From a bacterium (GTDB lineage: Bacteria; Cyanobacteriota; Vampirovibrionia; Gastranaerophilales; Gastranaerophilaceae): a DNA stretch of 6,798 nt. The DNA is taken from contig JAKSUP010000077.1 of NCBI GenBank assembly GCA_024408905.1, positions 1-6,798 on the forward strand, in the 5' to 3' direction. Below the pieces are notes generated by a model. It saw only the letters and a program-made list of their open reading frames with translations, had not been told where the DNA came from and did no database searches. The translations under genes were made by a program, and so were the position numbers. Shown here one piece after another: positions 4,912 to 6,798 of this stretch (position 1 is its first letter; each line of letters opens with the position of its first letter).

Positions 4912-5701
4912 TGTCGGTATTGAGCTGAATGAGGCCAAGAAAGAAATTGAAATGCTTTTGGAGCATTTTTTTAGCTATACAACTGTGGATAAAATTCAGG
5001 GGAAAAACCTTAATGACATGCAGCTTGATATGCTAAAGAAAAAGGTGCAAGAACGTGTATCTGATAGAAAACCTATTCAGCATATAATTGGTGAAGCATA
5101 TTTTATGGGCGAATATTTTAAGGTTTCTCCTGACGTATTGATTCCGAGAGATGAAACAGAGATACTTGTAAGGAAGGCGATTGAGCTAATAAATAAAAAC
5201 AATTTTGAGCAGGTTTTAGATATTGGAACCGGTTCAGGGTGCATAGCTTGTACTATCGCAAAACAAACTAATGCTGTTGTGTTAGGAGTGGATATTTCTT
5301 TTGATGCATTAAGAGTTGCGTTAGATAATGTCACAAAACTGGGTATTAATAATCGGGCTGTATTTAGGAAATCAGATTTGTTTGAGAAAATACATCCTAA
5401 CGAGTCTTTTGACCTGATTATTTCTAATCCACCATATATTCCAACCGGGACTAAATTGTCACCTGAAGTCATGCATGAACCTGAAATTGCGTTGTTTGCA
5501 GGTGATGACGGGTTGGACGTGTATAGAAAAATTATTGAGGATGCCCCAAAATATATTAACAAAGGTGGGTATTTGATGTTTGAACTTGGTATTGATGAGT
5601 CAAATAAGGTTAAAGAGTTAATGCAGAAAAAATTTAAAGATATAGTGGTGTTAAAAGATATGGCAGGTATTGATAGAGTTATTTATGCCCAATTGGTGTA
5701 G
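4877..5701 (+). CDS. prmC: Peptide chain release factor N5-glutamine methyltransferase
   Basis: PrmC (HemK) transfers a methyl group from S-adenosylmethionine to the Gln of the GGQ motif in RF1 and RF2, raising termination efficiency. The 274-residue protein has the full family layout. A helical N-terminal substrate-binding domain (about 1-80) is followed by the hinge RKPIQHIIGEAYFMGEYF and PRDETEILV. The Rossmann methyltransferase has DIGTGSG at residues 115-121 for cofactor binding. The catalytic NPPY is at 184-187, which holds the glutamine amide. The start is not certain. The ATG at 4877 has a weak GAAAGA 7 nt upstream and gives a full N-terminal helix; ATGs at 4883, 4901 and 4904 are alternatives without better signals. 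All of them overlap the 168-aa gene, so coupling holds either way. prmC often follows prfA, which is not the upstream gene here. Confidence 0.94.
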   Translation: MNMQSIIKMMTDVGIELNEAKKEIEMLLEHFFSYTTVDKIQGKNLNDMQLDMLKKKVQERVSDRKPIQHIIGEAYFMGEYFKVSPDVLIPRDETEILVRKAIELINKNNFEQVLDIGTGSGCIACTIAKQTNAVVLGVDISFDALRVALDNVTKLGINNRAVFRKSDLFEKIHPNESFDLIISNPPYIPTGTKLSPEVMHEPEIALFAGDDGLDVYRKIIEDAPKYINKGGYLMFELGIDESNKVKELMQKKFKDIVVLKDMAGIDRVIYAQLV

Positions 5702-5753
5702 AGTTTTCAAAGATTAAGTATTTAGAAAACCACTTGCAAATTTTATGAATTTC

Positions 5754-5785
5754 TATTAAGATATATGTATAATTATTAAGATATA
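5754..5785 (+). repeat. Exact 12-bp direct repeat flanking the rpaB -10
   Basis: TATTAAGATATA occurs at 5754-5765 and again at 5774-5785, with starts 20 bp apart, about two helical turns. The two copies bracket the TATAAT at 5768-5773. Their position suits a regulator binding as two units on one DNA face across the promoter. They do not resemble the HLR1 half-site, so a different protein, or simple duplication, could be responsible. Confidence 0.5.
5768..5773 (+). promoter_or_regulatory. -10 hexamer of the rpaB-type gene
   Basis: A perfect TATAAT with predicted transcription start near 5780, giving a leader of about 39 nt. The -35 at 17-nt spacing (ATGAAT) is poor, suggesting a regulated promoter. 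The rest of the 117-nt spacer after prmC shows no convincing terminator. Confidence 0.5.
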
Positions 5786-5791
5786 AAAATT

Positions 5792-5809
5792 TTTGTAACA
5801 TAAAATAAA
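5792..5809 (-). promoter_or_regulatory. HLR1-like direct repeat in the leader of the rpaB-type gene
   Basis: On the minus strand this reads TTTATTTT-AT-GTTACAAA. One half is a perfect HLR1 half-site and the other keeps 6 of 8 positions (14 of 16 overall). It lies downstream of the predicted transcription start and runs into the Shine-Dalgarno sequence at 5807-5814. Binding there would be expected to repress, so this fits negative autoregulation. Confidence 0.38.
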
Positions 5810-5818
5810 GGTGAAAAC

Positions 5819-6616
5819 ATGGCTGAGAATGAAGAATTGAATGAGTTAGAAGACGAAGAACTTATGGAAGGTGATTCTCGTCAAAGAATTCTGGTAGCTG
5901 ATGATGAAGCAAGTATCAGAAGAATATTAGAAACACGTCTAAAAATGGTTGGTTATGATGTTGTTGTAGCTGAAGACGGTGAAGAAGCCGTTGATGTATT
6001 CAACAAAACTAACCCTGATTTAGTTGTTTTGGATGTTATGATGCCAAAAATGGACGGTTATGGTGTAACAAGAGAAATAAGAAGAACTTCAGATGTACCT
6101 ATTATTATATTAACAGCTTTAGGTGATGTATCCGAAAGAATTACAGGTTTGGAACTCGGTGCAGATGATTATGTTATTAAGCCATTTAGCCCTAAAGAAT
6201 TAGAGGCAAGAGTAAAAGCTGTATTGAGAAGAACTATCAGCAAGGATGTTATTATTCCTTCTCCATCCGGTTCAGGTGCTGCTCCTTCCGGCAAAGGTGC
6301 TAAAAATGTTATTACAACAGGTTGTATCAAGATTGATACAGCAAGAAGACAAGTATATAGAAAGAACGAAAGAATTCGTTTAACAGGCATGGAATTTAGT
6401 TTGCTTGAATTATTGGTTAACAATTCCGGTCAAGCATATTCAAGAAATGAGATTTTACAACACGTATGGTCATACCCTGCAGATCACAGAATTGATACTC
6501 GTGTGGTAGATGTACACATTTCAAGATTACGTTCTAAATTGGAAGCTGATCCAACAAACCCTGAGTTGATATTAACAGCTCGTGGAATTGGATATATGTT
6601 CCAAAGAATAAGCTAA
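5819..6616 (+). CDS. rpaB: RpaB/Ycf27-type OmpR-family response regulator
   Basis: A cytoplasmic two-component transcription factor of 265 residues. The receiver domain (about 22-140) has the acidic pair D28/D29, phospho-acceptor D72 in LDVMMPKMDGYG, T99 and K121 (KPFSPKELEARV). The OmpR-type winged helix (about 170-265) contains RIRLTGMEFSLLELLV, TRVVDVHISRLRSKLE and ELILTARGIGYMFQRI. These phrases are characteristic of cyanobacterial and plastid RpaB, the regulator that binds HLR1 and in cyanobacteria is paired with the kinase Hik33/NblS. Two things differ from that family as I know it: a Glu-rich N-terminal extension of about 20 residues, and a long Ser/Gly/Pro/Ala linker around 147-162. 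The ATG at 5819 is set by AAAGGTGA at 5807-5814. No kinase gene is in the window. Orthology to RpaB is strong; the function in this organism is inferred. Confidence 0.93.
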   Translation: MAENEELNELEDEELMEGDSRQRILVADDEASIRRILETRLKMVGYDVVVAEDGEEAVDVFNKTNPDLVVLDVMMPKMDGYGVTREIRRTSDVPIIILTALGDVSERITGLELGADDYVIKPFSPKELEARVKAVLRRTISKDVIIPSPSGSGAAPSGKGAKNVITTGCIKIDTARRQVYRKNERIRLTGMEFSLLELLVNNSGQAYSRNEILQHVWSYPADHRIDTRVVDVHISRLRSKLEADPTNPELILTARGIGYMFQRIS

Positions 6617-6629
6617 GTTAGAAAGTTTT

Positions 6630-6666
6630 AAAAAGGGCGAAATCTTTTAGATTTCGCCCTTTTTTT
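6630..6666 (+). terminator. Rho-independent terminator after the rpaB-type gene
   Basis: A perfect 15-bp stem (6630-6644 with 6650-6664, core GGGCGAAATC/GATTTCGCCC) closes a 5-nt loop and is followed by a T run. The flanking A and T tracts pair as well, so it could also stop transcription from the other side. It separates the regulator from the tRNA gene. Confidence 0.95.
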
Positions 6667-6693
6667 ATTTATACTTGCTTTAGAATCTTGATT

Positions 6694-6702
6694 TGATATA
6701 CT
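6694..6702 (+). promoter_or_regulatory. Extended -10 promoter of tRNA-His
   Basis: TGATATACT is a TGn extension plus TATACT. A weak -35 (TTGCTT at 6675-6680) lies 16 nt before the hexamer. Transcription would start near 6709, about 12 nt before the tRNA. Confidence 0.55.
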
Positions 6703-6720
6703 AATAACTGTTGGAGCTAT

Positions 6721-6797
6721 GGCGCTAGTCGTCAAGTGGTTAAGACCTCGGATTGTGGTTCCGATATGCGTGGGTTCGAATCCCACCTGGCGCCCCA
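6721..6797 (+). tRNA. tRNA-His (anticodon GUG) with encoded CCA
   Basis: A full cloverleaf can be drawn. The acceptor stem is 6722-6728 with 6787-6793 (one G-U pair). The D stem is GTC/GAC, the anticodon stem is TCGGA/TCCGA with anticodon GTG at 6755-6757, and the T arm is GTGGG-TTCGAAT-CCCAC. The extra G at 6721 opposite discriminator C at 6794 is the G-1:C73 pair that identifies bacterial histidine tRNAs. The CCA end is encoded at 6795-6797. Confidence 0.97.
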
Positions 6798-6798
6798 T

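Noticed and set aside
5077..5562. Minus-strand 161-aa reading frame inside prmC
   Set aside because: It is antisense to the conserved methyltransferase motifs and its translation is Ser/Ile/Leu-rich with no recognisable domain.
5703..5732. GTTTTC/GAAAAC hairpin after prmC as terminator
   Set aside because: A 6-bp, mostly A/T stem with a long loop and no T tract; too weak to call.
1..6798. Mobile elements, CRISPR, toxin-antitoxin or defence genes
   Set aside because: No transposase, integrase, spaced repeat array or recognised defence domain is seen in any frame, and the identifiable genes are ordinary chromosomal ones.

Overview
The window is AT-rich DNA on the standard bacterial code. It most likely comes from a non-photosynthetic relative of cyanobacteria (Vampirovibrionia/Melainabacteria, probably Gastranaerophilales). 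The main evidence is the OmpR-type regulator at 5819-6616. Its receiver and DNA-binding domains match cyanobacterial/plastid RpaB (Ycf27) almost phrase for phrase, while the rest of the window (AT-rich, Lys/Asn/Tyr-rich proteins) looks unlike a photosynthetic cyanobacterium. The lineage is an inference. No mobile element, CRISPR array or defence locus is visible.

Layout. (1) 3-1914, plus strand: the 3' part of a helical protein of unknown function that starts before the window, overlapping by 14 nt an Amidohydro_2-type metal hydrolase with an unusual C-terminal membrane anchor. (2) 1904-3076, minus strand: a 12-helix MFS exporter of the fosmidomycin-resistance (Fsr) type, convergent with the hydrolase. 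(3) 3166-3480: a small winged-helix protein divergent from the exporter and a candidate local regulator. (4) 3548-4033: ispF of the MEP isoprenoid pathway. (5) 4034-4393: a regulatory intergenic region, then a monocistronic 63-aa protein closed by a strong terminator. (6) 4405-5701: an unknown 168-aa protein overlapping prmC, the release-factor glutamine methyltransferase. (7) 5702-6666: the rpaB-type regulator with its own promoter, leader and terminator. (8) 6721-6797: tRNA-His(GUG).

The two most interesting signals lie in the non-coding DNA. First, three stretches match 14 of 16 defined positions of the cyanobacterial HLR1 element, the direct repeat bound by RpaB. Two lie 31 bp apart upstream of the 63-aa gene, and one lies in the leader of the rpaB-type gene itself. 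This suggests an RpaB circuit kept in a lineage without photosynthesis. Second, the exporter, the winged-helix gene and the 168-aa gene each have a -10-like hexamer ending exactly 6 nt before the ATG and no Shine-Dalgarno sequence. That is the geometry of leaderless mRNAs. The other plus-strand genes whose starts lie in the window have a Shine-Dalgarno sequence; prmC has only a weak one.

The exporter and ispF touch the same pathway, since fosmidomycin blocks IspC, two steps after MEP entry begins. The functional link between them is only suggested by proximity.
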